Positions 63,673-64,000 of a stretch of 64,000 nt of DNA are shown here, piece after piece (position 1 is the stretch's first letter; every line of letters begins with the position of its first letter). The translations under genes were made by a program, and so were the position numbers. Origin of the DNA: Caballeronia sp. SL2Y3 (lineage in GTDB: Bacteria; Pseudomonadota; Gammaproteobacteria; Burkholderiales; Burkholderiaceae); contig NZ_CP084260.1 of the NCBI RefSeq assembly GCF_022879575.1, forward strand, positions 2,728,001-2,792,000. Reading direction: 5' to 3'. A model generated the notes under the pieces. It worked only from the letters and a program-made list of their open reading frames with translations. It made no database searches and had not been told where the DNA came from.

Positions 63673-64000
63673 TTAGTCGCGCTTCTTCGCGCGCGGATGC
63701 GCCGAGTCGTAGACGCGAGCAAGGTGCTGAAAATCCAGCGATGTATAGATCTGCGTCGCGGTAATGCTCGCATGGCCGAGCAGTTCCTGCACCGCGCGCA
63801 GGTCGCCGCTCGACTGCAAAACGTGCGTGGCGAACGAATGCCGCAGCACGTGCGGATGCACATTCGCCGGAATGCCCGCCAGAAGCGCCATGCGCTTGAC
63901 GCGCTCGCGCACCACGCCAGGCGACATGCGATTCCCGCGCACGGAAAGAAAAAGCGCGTGAGGATCGAGCTTGACGAATTCGCCGCGTACGTCGATCCAC
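63673..64000 (-). CDS. xerC: Site-specific tyrosine recombinase XerC (partial, C-terminal part)
   Basis: The reverse frame is open to the window edge, about 109 codons, beginning [19 protein letters not shown]. It keeps the C-terminal catalytic residues of the tyrosine recombinase: [30 protein letters not shown] (HxxR and His/Lys region) and the nucleophile Tyr in [11 protein letters not shown]. XerC with XerD resolves chromosome dimers at dif. The N-terminal half is beyond the right edge. Confidence 0.93.
   Translation of the reverse strand, partial: WIDVRGEFVKLDPHALFLSVRGNRMSPGVVRERVKRMALLAGIPANVHPHVLRHSFATHVLQSSGDLRAVQELLGHASITATQIYTSLDFQHLARVYDSAHPRAKKRD

Overview
The window is a GC-rich segment of the main chromosome of a Burkholderiaceae bacterium, most likely Burkholderia, Paraburkholderia or Caballeronia. 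The evidence is the atp operon next to parAB-rsmG-mnmG, near-consensus parS sites, an uninterrupted gspD-to-gspN type II secretion operon, and the hslVU, dksA, rlmI, xerC order at the right end. No tRNA, rRNA, CRISPR array, insertion sequence or prophage gene was seen. Coding is dense and even, so the region reads as core chromosome.

Layout. 1-1.4 kb: end of the ATP synthase operon (atpB cut by the window edge, then atpI) with a good promoter. 1.7-7.3 kb: a mnmG-rsmG-parA-parB-anion transporter operon with two perfect parS sites, one inside mnmG and one doubling as the terminator of the next operon. 7.3-18.9 kb: two branched-chain-amino-acid-type (HAAT) ABC importer clusters, the first with a permease-ATPase fusion and two paralogous binding proteins, the second with five separate genes. 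19.2-29.2 kb: a GMC oxidoreductase with a divergent LysR regulator, a CYTH protein, an Lrp regulator, a TctD/TctE-like two-component system, a SET-domain methyltransferase, an Old Yellow Enzyme, a class I amidotransferase and a Cys-rich MarR protein. 30-32.4 kb: a YbdK-type ligase and a CPA2 antiporter.

32.35-33.08 kb is a 731-bp gene-free stretch. It has DnaA boxes, a GC-rich spacer, TAG trinucleotide repeats (DnaA-trios), an AT-rich tract and a cluster of GTTTAC/GTTAAC hexamers. I propose it as the chromosomal oriC. The parABS system about 28 kb away would then be the origin-proximal segregation system.

33.1-38 kb: an MnmC with a degraded methyltransferase half, the nucleoid protein HU, a COG0523 GTPase lacking its usual cysteine motif, and a lytic transglycosylase. 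38.3-49.8 kb: the 12-gene gsp operon. 49.8-54.2 kb: a NodT-type outer-membrane lipoprotein, a small membrane protein, a MarR regulator and an EmrB-like pump, organised around back-to-back promoters that share one palindromic operator. 54.2-64 kb: a lipoprotein, gshA, ada, a candidate 60-nt small RNA with two anti-Shine-Dalgarno motifs, hslVU, dksA, a His-rich COG0523 zinc-type GTPase, rlmI and the C-terminal part of xerC.
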